Source: JACJYE01 sp964432875 (GTDB taxonomy: Bacteria > Bacteroidota > Bacteroidia > Chitinophagales > Saprospiraceae). From it: 44,590 nucleotides of DNA. The stretch's first letter is position 1. Each line of letters starts with the position of its first letter. Positions 17,052 to 25,683 of the stretch are shown here, in pieces. Location: positions 1 to 44,590 of the forward strand of contig CAYSPJ010000031.1 of the NCBI GenBank assembly GCA_964432875.1. Reading direction: 5' to 3'. Made by a program: the position numbers and the translations under genes. The notes under the pieces are model-generated. The model ran no database searches. It was not told the DNA's origin and saw nothing but the letters and a program-made list of their open reading frames with translations.

Positions 17052-18338
17052 TTAGTCGTATTTGAATTCGGAATATAAAATGGAGTACTCCTCGCCCCAC
17101 AACAAGCTCTTGACGGCTTTCCAGATGTGGTCGGCATTGGGGGGGCAGCCCGGGATGTAATAATCGATCTCTACGATTTCGTTGATGGGGTAGATCTTGT
17201 CCAATATCTTGGGCAAATCCTCGTGGTAAGGGATGAGGTACTCGCCCGGCTCGGTAGTCATGGAGTTGAGGTAAGCTTCTTCCAGGCATTCCTCCAGGGG
17301 GATCATGTTGCGCATGGCCGGCAAGCCGCCCCAGATGGCGCACTCCCCAACGGAGACCAGGATGTCGCACTTTTTACGGAACTCCCGCAAGACCTCGATA
17401 TTCTCGCTGTTGCAGCAGCCGCCCTCGATCAGGCCGATGTCGCACTGCTTAGTGAATTCCTTGATGTCGTTGATGGGCGATTTATTGAACTCGACCAGCT
17501 CGACCAGGTCGAGCAGGCCCAGGTCGATATCCAGCATCGACATGTGGCAGCCAAAGCAGCCAGCGAGGGAAGTAGTGGCGATGATTTTCTTTTGGAGCTT
17601 GCCCTTCTTGGCCGGCTTGGCTGGCTGGGGCGCAGGAGCGGCTTTTTTGCCGTTGGGCTTGGCCGAGCGCAGGTCGAAGCGGCGGTCGCCGAAAGGCTTA
17701 AGCGGGCCGGAACCCCGCACCAGGATGGCGCCGGTGGGGCAGAGCTTCATGGCTTCCAGGGCTTGCTCTTCGCTCAGGCGTGCCTCCTGCTCGAGGTCAA
17801 TGGCCACTACGGTTTCGTTGCCCCGGTTGTGGAAGGAGAAGACCTGCTTGCCGTCGTCCGTAAGTACTTCTTCGATGCAGCGGCGGCACTTGACGCAGCG
17901 GTTGTGCTCAATGACCATGCGCCGCGGGCTGAAGTCCACCTGGCGGTTTTTAAACAAGTGGGGGAACCGGGATACGGAGATACCCATCTCATAGCCCATG
18001 TGCTGCATGTCGCAGTTGCCGCTCTTTTCACATGCCGGGCAAAAGTGGTTGCCTTCCGCAAACATCATCTCGACGATGGCTTTGCGCGCGTCTTCCAATT
18101 CCGGGGTGCTGACTTGCACCTCCATCCCCTGTTTGGCTTGTTGCATACAGGCGGGCACCGGCTTTCCATTGACCGTGCAGGTACATACCCGGCAGGTGCC
18201 CAGAGGCGGGTCAATGTGTTCATAATAGCACAGCGAAGGGATGAAAATACCGTTTTCTTCGGCAACCTTGACGAGGTTTTTGCCTTCTTCGGCTTGGATC
18301 TCCTTGCCATCAATTTTTATCTTAACCAGATTTGCCAT
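17052..18338 (-). CDS. hoxUY: HoxU-HoxY fusion: diaphorase Fe-S + hydrogenase small subunit
   Basis: One 428-aa protein joining two subunits normally made separately. Residues 1-225 are HoxU-like (NuoG N-terminal): a [2Fe-2S] set Cys37/49/52/64, a His98-Cys100/103/109 cluster, and a CxxCxxC set Cys148/151/154 with Cys200. Residues 226-250 are a Lys/Ala/Pro-rich linker. From about 251 to the end is HoxY: the proximal [4Fe-4S] ligands Cys261, Cys264 (GCFGC), Cys333 (GEC) and Cys398 (PGCPP). The linker and intact cysteines argue for a genuine fusion and against a sequencing error. It would wire the FMN module to the Ni-Fe site within one chain. The gene sits 11 bases after hoxF and 4 before hoxH. 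Separate HoxU and HoxY are the norm in characterised group 3d enzymes; how common this fusion is I cannot tell. Confidence 0.92.
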   Translation of the reverse strand: MANLVKIKIDGKEIQAEEGKNLVKVAEENGIFIPSLCYYEHIDPPLGTCRVCTCTVNGKPVPACMQQAKQGMEVQVSTPELEDARKAIVEMMFAEGNHFCPACEKSGNCDMQHMGYEMGISVSRFPHLFKNRQVDFSPRRMVIEHNRCVKCRRCIEEVLTDDGKQVFSFHNRGNETVVAIDLEQEARLSEEQALEAMKLCPTGAILVRGSGPLKPFGDRRFDLRSAKPNGKKAAPAPQPAKPAKKGKLQKKIIATTSLAGCFGCHMSMLDIDLGLLDLVELVEFNKSPINDIKEFTKQCDIGLIEGGCCNSENIEVLREFRKKCDILVSVGECAIWGGLPAMRNMIPLEECLEEAYLNSMTTEPGEYLIPYHEDLPKILDKIYPINEIVEIDYYIPGCPPNADHIWKAVKSLLWGEEYSILYSEFKYD

Positions 18339-18349
18339 GATATCTTCAG

Positions 18350-20086
18350 TTAGCTTTTGAACTTTTCATAATCCGCAACTGCGTGTTCCAAATCAAACTC
18401 TTTGTAGCGCGGGCCGCTTTCGGCGGCGATCTTTTGCTCGAAGTATTCCGGGAAAGCGTCCAGGGCTTTGGTCAGGCTATTGGTCGCCATCTTGCCCAGG
18501 CCGCAACGGCTTGCCATCTCCATGATTTTACCCCACTGGCGCATATCCTGGTAGTCTTGGGCATTGCCCAGGCCCAGGCGGATTTTTTCCAGCTTGCGCC
18601 GGATGATGAAGTTGCCCGCCCGACAGGGCGTACATACCCCGCAGGATTCCTCCTTGAAGAAGTCGGCGAAATTGATAAGGATCTGCAAAATGTCGCGGTG
18701 CTTGCTGAAAACCATAAAAGCCCCGCCACAGCGCACATCCTCTTTAGACAAGATGCGGTGTTGGTCATTGGCGGAAATACATTCGCCAGAAGGGCCGGAG
18801 ACCTGGATGAAGTAGGGGTCATCGGCTTGGCACATCTCCAGGAGTTGAGCTACGGGCATCCCCCATTCGATCTCGTAAATCCCAGGTTTGTGGCAGTCAC
18901 CAGAAACACTGATGAGCTTGACGCCGGGCGATTCTTCCAGGCCGAGCTGGAGGAAGTGGTCGGGGCCTAGCTCCATGATGCGGGCCGCAGCGCAAAGGGT
19001 TTCGACGTTGTTGACGATGGTTGGTTTACTGAGGTAGCCTCGCTCGACGGGGAAGTATTGCTTGACGCGGGCCTCGCCGCGTTTGCCCTCCATGGAGTTG
19101 AGCATGGCCGTTTCTTCACCCACCACGTAAGCGCCCGCGCCAATCTGGAGGCGGAGGTCAAAGTTGAAGCCTTTTAAGCCTGCGGCGTTTTTACCCAGTA
19201 AGCCCATGCGGTAGAAGTGGGCGATGGTCTTTTCCAGTTTTTCCTTCAGCCACAGATATTCAGCCCGCAGGTAGAGGATGCCTTCGCTGGCACCGATGGC
19301 GTAGCCCGCTACGATCATGCCTTCCAGTACCAGGCCGGGCATAGTGTTCATCAGCGCGCGATCTTTGAAAGTGCCAGGTTCGCCCTCGTCGGCGTTGCAC
19401 ACCACGTATTTTGGCTCGGCTTTTTGCTGGCGGCACAAGCCCCATTTCAGGCCAGTAGGGAAGAAAGCCCCGCCCCGCCCGCTGAGCTTGGAGTGATTGA
19501 TCAGGCCAATGACCTCATCCGGGCTGTGGCCATTGAGCTTGCTGACGCAACTGCCCGGGATGTAGTCGCGGAAGTAAAAGGCCCGCTCTGGCACAGGAGT
19601 ATAACAGATATTTTCTTTAATGGTGTCGCAGATATCTTCCACCCGCTCGCCTTGCTTGAGGCGCGCGATGATGCTTCTGATTTTTAAGGTGTTAAGGTTG
19701 GTAAAGGGGTAGAAATTGATGAGGGCGGCGGGCTCACGATCGCTCAGGCCGATACAGGCCGTTTCGTACAGGCCAAAGGTCCCGCTGGGGTCCACGGTGC
19801 CGAAAGTAGCGCCAGTTTCCCGTTCCAAGGCCTCTTTGATGCGCTGGAAGCCGCTGAATTCAGAGACGATACTATTGTTGAGGTAAATCGTATAGCGGCC
19901 GGCCGGCTTGCGGTGGAAGAAGTGGTAGAAGGAGATGACGCCCTCCAGCTCTACTTTGGAGATACCCAGGCGGGCAGAACATTCATCCACATCCTCATCC
20001 CGGATATACCCGCTCTGGTTGTGATACGCCCACAAGCAATTGAGCAAGTCGGGATATACTCTTTGGTTTGAAGCCTCTGTTTGCAT
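18350..20086 (-). CDS. hoxF: HoxF with fused HoxE-like N-terminus (NADH-binding diaphorase)
   Basis: The 578-aa subunit binds FMN and NAD(H) and passes electrons to HoxU. Residues 1-155 are NuoE/HoxE-like and the rest NuoF-like: the FMN site GRGGAFFPTG (203-212), NADEGEPGTF (231-240), the ESCGVCTPCR cluster motif (about 477-486) and the fourth Cys in SRCGLGK (about 526). In the NuoE-like part only Cys111 remains of the four [2Fe-2S] ligands (positions around 70-75 and 115 are Asn/Ser/Glu and Asp), so that cluster is probably absent. Ralstonia-type HoxF also has such an N-terminal domain, and to my knowledge without this cluster. It is first in the operon, 195 bases from a divergent oxidoreductase gene, with a Crp/Fnr-like palindrome between. 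Confidence 0.93.
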   Translation of the reverse strand: MQTEASNQRVYPDLLNCLWAYHNQSGYIRDEDVDECSARLGISKVELEGVISFYHFFHRKPAGRYTIYLNNSIVSEFSGFQRIKEALERETGATFGTVDPSGTFGLYETACIGLSDREPAALINFYPFTNLNTLKIRSIIARLKQGERVEDICDTIKENICYTPVPERAFYFRDYIPGSCVSKLNGHSPDEVIGLINHSKLSGRGGAFFPTGLKWGLCRQQKAEPKYVVCNADEGEPGTFKDRALMNTMPGLVLEGMIVAGYAIGASEGILYLRAEYLWLKEKLEKTIAHFYRMGLLGKNAAGLKGFNFDLRLQIGAGAYVVGEETAMLNSMEGKRGEARVKQYFPVERGYLSKPTIVNNVETLCAAARIMELGPDHFLQLGLEESPGVKLISVSGDCHKPGIYEIEWGMPVAQLLEMCQADDPYFIQVSGPSGECISANDQHRILSKEDVRCGGAFMVFSKHRDILQILINFADFFKEESCGVCTPCRAGNFIIRRKLEKIRLGLGNAQDYQDMRQWGKIMEMASRCGLGKMATNSLTKALDAFPEYFEQKIAAESGPRYKEFDLEHAVADYEKFKS

Positions 20087-20155
20087 CTGAAAACAGGTTT
20101 TATTTGGAAAATATCACAATTAGACTGCATAATACGAATAATCTTCGCCAGGAAA

Positions 20156-20171
20156 GGTGACATTTTTCACC
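20156..20171. promoter_or_regulatory. Crp/Fnr-like palindrome in divergent promoter
   Basis: GGTGA-N6-TCACC is a perfect 5-6-5 inverted repeat, close to the Crp/Fnr-family operator TGTGA-N6-TCACA. It lies between hoxF (start 20086, 70 bases away) and the GltD-like gene (start 20281, 110 bases away). A TATTTTCC that could be a degenerate -7 box for hoxF is at 20106-20113 on the minus strand, which would put the palindrome about 60 bases upstream of transcription, a common activator position. Binding by such a regulator, and control by oxygen or redox state, are inference. Confidence 0.5.
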
Positions 20172-20280
20172 CCCCTACCATGATTAATCTCATTAGTGCC
20201 TAAGCGGTTAGCGAGATAACTTGCACCCAATATGTCATGCGCATAGAAAAATTTGACGCATTAGCCAACAACCATCTATC

Positions 20281-21909
20281 ATGTATCAGAAAAAAACCGA
20301 CCTGACCTCCGCTCCCGACCTGCTCCGCCACGAAAAAGGTACTGGCCCATTGCGGGAACAGCGGCCTATCTATCAGGATTTTCTGCCTCCCTGCAATAAT
20401 GCCTGCCCGGCGGGCGAAAACATCCAGGCCTGGCTGTCGCTGGCTATGGAAGGCCGGCACGAGGAAGCCTGGCAGCAACTCATTGAAGACAACCCGATGC
20501 CGGCCATCCACGGGCGGGTGTGTTACCACCCCTGCGAAGATAGCTGCAATCGGGCGCACATCGACGAGTCGGTCAGCATCCACGCCGTGGAGCGCTTTCT
20601 GGGAGATAAGGCCCTGGAGGAAGGCTGGAAGCCGCGTTTTGAGCTCCCGCCTGGGGGCAAGCGCGTGCTCGTTATCGGCGGAGGGCCCAGCGGCCTATCG
20701 GCTGCCTACCACCTGCGCCGCTTGGGCCACGAGGTGGAAATCCGCGAAGCGGGGCCGGTACTGGGCGGCATGATGCACTTCGGCATCCCTGCCTACCGCT
20801 TGCCGCGCAATGTGCTGGATGCGGAAGCTAAGCGGGTAGAAGAAGTCGGGGTTAAAATCACCCTCAACCACAAGGTGGAAGACGTGCTGGCAGAGAAAAA
20901 TGCCGGCGGCTTCGACGCCGTCTTCATCGCCGTGGGCGCTCACCTCTCCAAAAAAATCGAGATACCCTCCCGCGATGCGGGCCAAATCCTCGACGCCCTC
21001 ACTTTCCTGAAGGATGTAGAAACCGGCCAGGCCCCCCAACTGGGCCGGCGCGTAGCCATCTATGGTGGCGGCAATACCGCCATGGATGCCGCTCGTACTG
21101 CTAAGCGCCTGGGCTATGAGCCGCTCATCATTTACCGCCGGGACCGCGAGCACATGCCGGCCCACGATTTCGAGGCAGACGAGGCGATGTCGGAAGGCGT
21201 AAAAATCAATTGGCTGCGCACCATTAAAGAAATAGACCAGCAGTCCTTCAAGGTCGAGATCATGCGCGTCGAAAACGGCCGGCCCGTAGGTACGGGCGAA
21301 TATGAAACCCTGGAAGCCGATGCCCTCATCCTCGCTTTGGGGCAGGATACGGATACGGGCTTCCTGCGCAACGTGCCGGGCATAGAATTTGACTGGGACG
21401 GCACCGTGCAGGTCGGGCTCGATATGATGACCGGCCATCCGGGCATCTTCGCCGGGGGCGATATGGTGCCCAGCGAGCGCACCGTCACTATCGCCGTAGG
21501 CCACGGCAAGAAAGCTGCCCGCTTTATCAATGGCTATCTGCGCGGCCAGGCTTACCACAAGCCGCCTAAAAACCCCGTTGTCGGCTTCGAGCGCCTGCAT
21601 ATGTGGTACAAGACCTTTGCGCCACAGCGCGAACAGCCTGAGCTGGAGAGCGAGGCCCGCATCCAAGGCTTTGACGAAGTGGTGGCCGGGTTGACGGAAA
21701 AGGAAGCCCGCTATGAAGCCCAGCGCTGCCTCTCTTGCGGCAACTGCTTCGAGTGCGACGGCTGCTACGGCGCCTGCCCCGAAGATGCGGTCATCAAGCT
21801 CGGGCCCGGCAATCGCTACCGCTTCAACTACACTCTTTGTACGGGTTGTGCGGTCTGCTTCGAGCAATGCCCCTGCCATGCCATCGAAATGATACCTGAA
21901 CCGAAATAG
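20281..21909 (+). CDS. GltD-like FAD/Fe-S NAD(P)H oxidoreductase
   Basis: A 542-aa flavoprotein related to the glutamate synthase small subunit but not part of a glutamate synthase here, since no gltB is nearby. The N-terminal Fe-S helical domain has CNNACPAGENI and CYHPCEDSCNR (residues about 38-90). Then come an FAD Rossmann motif VLVIGGGPSGLSAAYHL (about 129), an NAD(P) motif VAIYGGGNTAMDAARTA (about 260), and a C-terminal ferredoxin domain with CGNCFECDGCYGACP and CTGCAVCFEQCPC (about 483-531). Such proteins move electrons between NAD(P)H and ferredoxin-like partners, and relatives are found with 2-oxoacid:ferredoxin oxidoreductases. Its place between the hydrogenase operon and nifJ, with a terminator before nifJ, suggests it links PFOR-reduced ferredoxin to NAD(P)H; this is inference. 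Confidence 0.85.
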   Translation: MYQKKTDLTSAPDLLRHEKGTGPLREQRPIYQDFLPPCNNACPAGENIQAWLSLAMEGRHEEAWQQLIEDNPMPAIHGRVCYHPCEDSCNRAHIDESVSIHAVERFLGDKALEEGWKPRFELPPGGKRVLVIGGGPSGLSAAYHLRRLGHEVEIREAGPVLGGMMHFGIPAYRLPRNVLDAEAKRVEEVGVKITLNHKVEDVLAEKNAGGFDAVFIAVGAHLSKKIEIPSRDAGQILDALTFLKDVETGQAPQLGRRVAIYGGGNTAMDAARTAKRLGYEPLIIYRRDREHMPAHDFEADEAMSEGVKINWLRTIKEIDQQSFKVEIMRVENGRPVGTGEYETLEADALILALGQDTDTGFLRNVPGIEFDWDGTVQVGLDMMTGHPGIFAGGDMVPSERTVTIAVGHGKKAARFINGYLRGQAYHKPPKNPVVGFERLHMWYKTFAPQREQPELESEARIQGFDEVVAGLTEKEARYEAQRCLSCGNCFECDGCYGACPEDAVIKLGPGNRYRFNYTLCTGCAVCFEQCPCHAIEMIPEPK

Positions 21910-21930
21910 TCAACACGTATTGCTGCATGT

Positions 21931-21960
21931 CGCCGCCCCAAGGGGTGTCGGCGCTTTTTT
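21931..21960 (+). terminator. Rho-independent terminator after the GltD-like gene
   Basis: CGCCG and CGGCG flank a CCC-CAAG-GGG inner stem with a 3-base bulge on the right, followed directly by C and six T. It starts 21 bases after the stop codon at 21909. It implies that nifJ, 33 bases further on, is only partly read through or has its own promoter. Confidence 0.7.
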
Positions 21961-21992
21961 CAGAACCGAGTCGAACTTTAAACTGCTAAAAA

Positions 21993-24900
21993 ATGCCAGG
22001 CCAAAAACATAAAGTTGTAACGATAGATGGCAATGAAGCCACGGCTTACGTCGCCTACCGCGTCAATGAAGTATGCGCGATTTACCCCATCACCCCCTCT
22101 TCCACCATGGCAGAGCTGGCCGACGAATGGTCGGTCAAAGGCATCTCCAATATTTGGGGGAATGTGCCGGAAGTAATCGAAATGCAGAGCGAAGGCGGCG
22201 CCGCAGGCACCGTACATGGCGCTTTGCAAACGGGTGCGCTGACCACTACCTTCACGGCATCCCAGGGCTTGATGCTCATGCTGCCGAATATGTACAAAAT
22301 CGCCGGCGAGCTCACGTCCGCTGTCTTCCACGTGGCGGCTCGTTCATTGGCGGCTCAAGGGCTCTCCATCTTCGGCGACCACTCCGATGTGATGGCTGCC
22401 CGCACCACTGGTTTTGCCTTGTTATCGTCGGCTTCCGTGCAGGAAGCCCACGACATGGCCTTGATTTGCCAGGCCGCTACGCTGAAATCCCGCCTCCCTT
22501 TCCTGCACTTCTTCGATGGCTTCCGCACCTCGCATGAAGTGAGCAAAATCGAGCTGCTTTCCGACCAGCAGATCCGCACCATGATAGAGGACGAGCTGGT
22601 CTTTGACCACCGCCGCCGGGGCTTGAACCCCGACCGGCCAGTGATGCGGGGTACTGCCCAAAACCCCGATATCTACTTCCAGGGCCGCGAGACCGTAAAC
22701 CTTTACTATGCCAAGCTGCCGGGTATCGTGCAGGAAGCCATGGAGCGCTTTGCCGCTTTGACTGGGCGCAGCTACAAGCTGTTTGAATACCATGGCGCGC
22801 CTGATGCCGAGCGCATTATTATCCTGATGGGCTCTGGCGCACAAACCGCCATCGAAACGACGAAATATCTGGCTGAGCAGGGTGAAAAGGTCGGTGTCAT
22901 ACAAGTGCGCCTCTATCGCCCCTTCTCGATGGAACACCTGCTGCACGTACTTCCTGCTACGGTGAAAAAAATCGCCGTGCTAGACCGCAGCAAAGAGCCG
23001 GGCGCAGTGGGCGAACCGATGTACCAGGACGTCTCCGCTACGCTTATGGAGGCCTTCAACGAGGGTAAAATAGCCGCCATGCCAAAAATAACCGGCGGGC
23101 GCTATGGACTGTCTTCTAAAGAATTTACACCCGCCATGGTGAAGGGGGTTTTTGAAGAGCTTGAAAAAGAGCCGTCCAAAAACCACTTTACCGTTGGCAT
23201 CATCGATGACCTCACTTACACCAATATTGATTACGATCCTGCTTTCGAACTGAAAGATGAGACCATGACCGAAGCCTTGTTCTTCGGGCTGGGGGCCGAC
23301 GGTACAGTCGGTGCCAATAAAAACAGTATCAAGATTATCGGGGAGAATACGGAATTGTTTGCGCAGGGCTATTTTGTTTATGATTCCAAAAAGTCGGGTG
23401 CCAAGACGGTTTCTCACCTGCGCTTTGGCAAAAAGCCCATCCTGGCCCCCTACCTGATCAAGAAAGCCGGCTTCATCGCTTGCCACAAATTCAACTTCAT
23501 CGAAAAAGAAGAAATCCTGGCTTATGCCAAACCAGGCGCAATCTTCCTGCTCAACAGCCCCTTCGGCCCGGAAGAGGTCTGGGCCGAGCTGCCGAGGCAA
23601 GTACAGCAAGACCTTCTGGACAAAAACATCCAGTTTTATGTAATCGATGCTTCAAAAGTGGCCCGCGATAACGGCATGGGCAGCCGCATCAACACCATCA
23701 TGCAGGCCTGTTTCTTTGCCCTATCAGGGGTGTTGCCTAAGGATGAAGCCATCAGCCAGATTAAGAAGGCCATTGAAAAGACCTATTTCAAAAAAGGCAA
23801 GTCCGTCATCCAACAGAATTTCCGCGCCGTAGATGCCACGCTGGAGAACCTGTATCAGGTGGATATACCTAGCCAGGTAAGCAGCCGCAAGGAGATGCCG
23901 CTGGTGGTGGCTAAAGAAGCCCCCCGCTTCGTACAAGAAGTGACGGCTATGATGATGATGGGTAAAGGGGACGATCTGCCAGTGAGCATGATACCAGAAG
24001 ACGGCACTTATCCCACGGGCACGACCAAGTGGGAAAAGCGCAATATCGCCGACGAGGTGCCCATCTGGGAGCCAGACCTCTGCATCCAGTGCGGCAATTG
24101 CAGCTTTGTTTGCCCGCATAGCGTCATCCGCGCCAAGTTTTACCATGAAGATCGGCTGGAAGGGGCGCCAGCTGAATTCCATTCGGCACCCATCAATGCT
24201 AAGGGTTTCCCCGAAACGCGCTATACCCTGCAGGTCTATGTCGAAGATTGCACTGGCTGTAACCTCTGCGTGGAGGCCTGCCCGGCGGTCAGTTTGACTG
24301 AGCCCGGCAAGAAGGCCATCAACATGGGTGAAAAAGCGCCCATACTCGAGCGCGAGCAACAAAATATCGGCTTCTTCGAGAAGCTGCCGTTTAACGACCG
24401 CGCCCAGATCGACTTTTCGCTGGTGCGCGGGGCGCAGTTCCTGGAACCGCTCTTTGAGTTTTCTGGCGCTTGTGCTGGCTGTGGCGAAACGCCTTACGTG
24501 CGCTTGCTGTCGCAGCTTTTCGGCGACCGCCTCATCGTTGCCAACGCCACGGGCTGCTCCTCCATCTATGGCGGCAACCTGCCTACGACTCCCTGGACGA
24601 CCAATGCGCAGGGCCAAGGGCCTGCCTGGTCCAACTCCCTGTTTGAAGATAATGCTGAGTTTGGCCTGGGCATGAGGATTTCTGTAGATAAGCACACCGA
24701 GATCGCCCGCGGCTTGTTGGAAGTACTGCGGCCTGAATTGGGTAACGGCCTGGTGGATGACATCCTCCGCGCGCCACAGCAATTGGAATCGGAAATCTTC
24801 CGCCAACGCGAGCGCGTCGGCCTGCTCAAGGTGAAACTACTGCAAATAGATAAGCCCGAAGCCCGCAACTTGCTCTCCGTAGCCGATGCGCTGGTACGCC

Positions 24901-25568
24901 GCAGCGTATGGCTGGTCGGCGGAGATGGCTGGGCTTACGACATCGGCTCCGGCGGGCTGGATCACGCCCTGGCCAGCGGCAAAAATGTAAACGTACTGGT
25001 GCTGGATACGGAAGTATATTCTAATACTGGCGGGCAGATGTCAAAGGCTACACCGACTGCAGCTACTGCCAAATTTGCTGCCGCCGGCAAGCGGGTAGGT
25101 AAAAAAGATTTGGCCATGCAGGCTATCTCCTATGGCAACGTCTATGTGGCGCAAATCGCCATGGGGGCCAACCCCCAGCAAACGCTGCTGGCCTTGCGCG
25201 AGGCAGAAGCCTACCCCGGCCCATCCCTCATCCTGGCCTACAGCCATTGTATCGCCCACGGCATCAACATGGAAAAGGGCTTGGACCAGCAGAAGCTGGC
25301 CGCTGCCTCTGGCTACTGGCCGCTGATACGCTATAACCCAGCTTTGCGCAAAGCGGGCAAAAATCCATTCATTTTGGATTCGCCCCGCCCGACGATTAAG
25401 CTCAAGGATTACGCTTACAACGAACTCCGCTACCGCGTGCTGGCACAAACGAATCCCGAAGATGCCGAACGGCTCCTCAAATTGGCTCAGGAAATCGTCA
25501 ACCTCCGTTGGGAATCCTATGAGGATATGGCGAGCTGGCAACCGCAGGATTTTCAGCCCGTGATGTAA
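21993..25568 (+). CDS. nifJ: Pyruvate:ferredoxin (flavodoxin) oxidoreductase
   Basis: A single-chain PFOR of 1191 aa, the usual length. It converts pyruvate and CoA to acetyl-CoA and CO2 with reduction of ferredoxin or flavodoxin, using thiamine diphosphate and three [4Fe-4S] clusters. The N-terminal domain has the pyruvate-contacting YPITPSSTMAE; the gamma domain follows (about 420-620). The two-cluster ferredoxin insert has CIQCGNCSFVCP (about 695) and CTGCNLCVEACP (about 753). The proximal cluster and TPP domain have CAGCGETPYVR, GGDGWAYDIG and the EVYSNTGGQ metal motif. It is an oxygen-sensitive enzyme type, so it points to a facultatively anaerobic or fermentative mode. Acetyl-CoA made here could feed the nearby thiolase, and reduced ferredoxin the neighbouring oxidoreductases. 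Confidence 0.97.
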   Translation: MPGQKHKVVTIDGNEATAYVAYRVNEVCAIYPITPSSTMAELADEWSVKGISNIWGNVPEVIEMQSEGGAAGTVHGALQTGALTTTFTASQGLMLMLPNMYKIAGELTSAVFHVAARSLAAQGLSIFGDHSDVMAARTTGFALLSSASVQEAHDMALICQAATLKSRLPFLHFFDGFRTSHEVSKIELLSDQQIRTMIEDELVFDHRRRGLNPDRPVMRGTAQNPDIYFQGRETVNLYYAKLPGIVQEAMERFAALTGRSYKLFEYHGAPDAERIIILMGSGAQTAIETTKYLAEQGEKVGVIQVRLYRPFSMEHLLHVLPATVKKIAVLDRSKEPGAVGEPMYQDVSATLMEAFNEGKIAAMPKITGGRYGLSSKEFTPAMVKGVFEELEKEPSKNHFTVGIIDDLTYTNIDYDPAFELKDETMTEALFFGLGADGTVGANKNSIKIIGENTELFAQGYFVYDSKKSGAKTVSHLRFGKKPILAPYLIKKAGFIACHKFNFIEKEEILAYAKPGAIFLLNSPFGPEEVWAELPRQVQQDLLDKNIQFYVIDASKVARDNGMGSRINTIMQACFFALSGVLPKDEAISQIKKAIEKTYFKKGKSVIQQNFRAVDATLENLYQVDIPSQVSSRKEMPLVVAKEAPRFVQEVTAMMMMGKGDDLPVSMIPEDGTYPTGTTKWEKRNIADEVPIWEPDLCIQCGNCSFVCPHSVIRAKFYHEDRLEGAPAEFHSAPINAKGFPETRYTLQVYVEDCTGCNLCVEACPAVSLTEPGKKAINMGEKAPILEREQQNIGFFEKLPFNDRAQIDFSLVRGAQFLEPLFEFSGACAGCGETPYVRLLSQLFGDRLIVANATGCSSIYGGNLPTTPWTTNAQGQGPAWSNSLFEDNAEFGLGMRISVDKHTEIARGLLEVLRPELGNGLVDDILRAPQQLESEIFRQRERVGLLKVKLLQIDKPEARNLLSVADALVRRSVWLVGGDGWAYDIGSGGLDHALASGKNVNVLVLDTEVYSNTGGQMSKATPTAATAKFAAAGKRVGKKDLAMQAISYGNVYVAQIAMGANPQQTLLALREAEAYPGPSLILAYSHCIAHGINMEKGLDQQKLAAASGYWPLIRYNPALRKAGKNPFILDSPRPTIKLKDYAYNELRYRVLAQTNPEDAERLLKLAQEIVNLRWESYEDMASWQPQDFQPVM

Positions 25569-25590
25569 AGGGAGGGCGTTAAGTTGCATA

Positions 25591-25674
25591 GAGGCTTAGC
25601 CCTGAAAGGGCGATATCAGACCATGAATGGGTATAGCCCATCGGACATAACGGGCACTGCCCATCGGACATAAC
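25591..25674. repeat. Intergenic palindrome cluster with 23-base direct repeat
   Basis: Between nifJ and the next gene are three small hairpins: GCCC-TGAAA-GGGC (25599-25611), ATGGG-TATAG-CCCAT (25627-25641) and GGGC-ACT-GCCC (25652-25662). The 16-mer GCCCATCGGACATAAC occurs twice, at 25636-25651 and 25659-25674, with period 23. The pattern is like the REP-type intergenic repeats common in Bacteroidota. There is no T-run, so I do not call it a terminator. Confidence 0.6.
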
Positions 25675-25683
25675 TAAATTAAG

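Noticed and set aside
17048..17137. Extension of HoxH by 30 residues at the N-terminus
   Set aside because: It would overlap hoxUY coding sequence, and the usual N-terminus begins at 17047.
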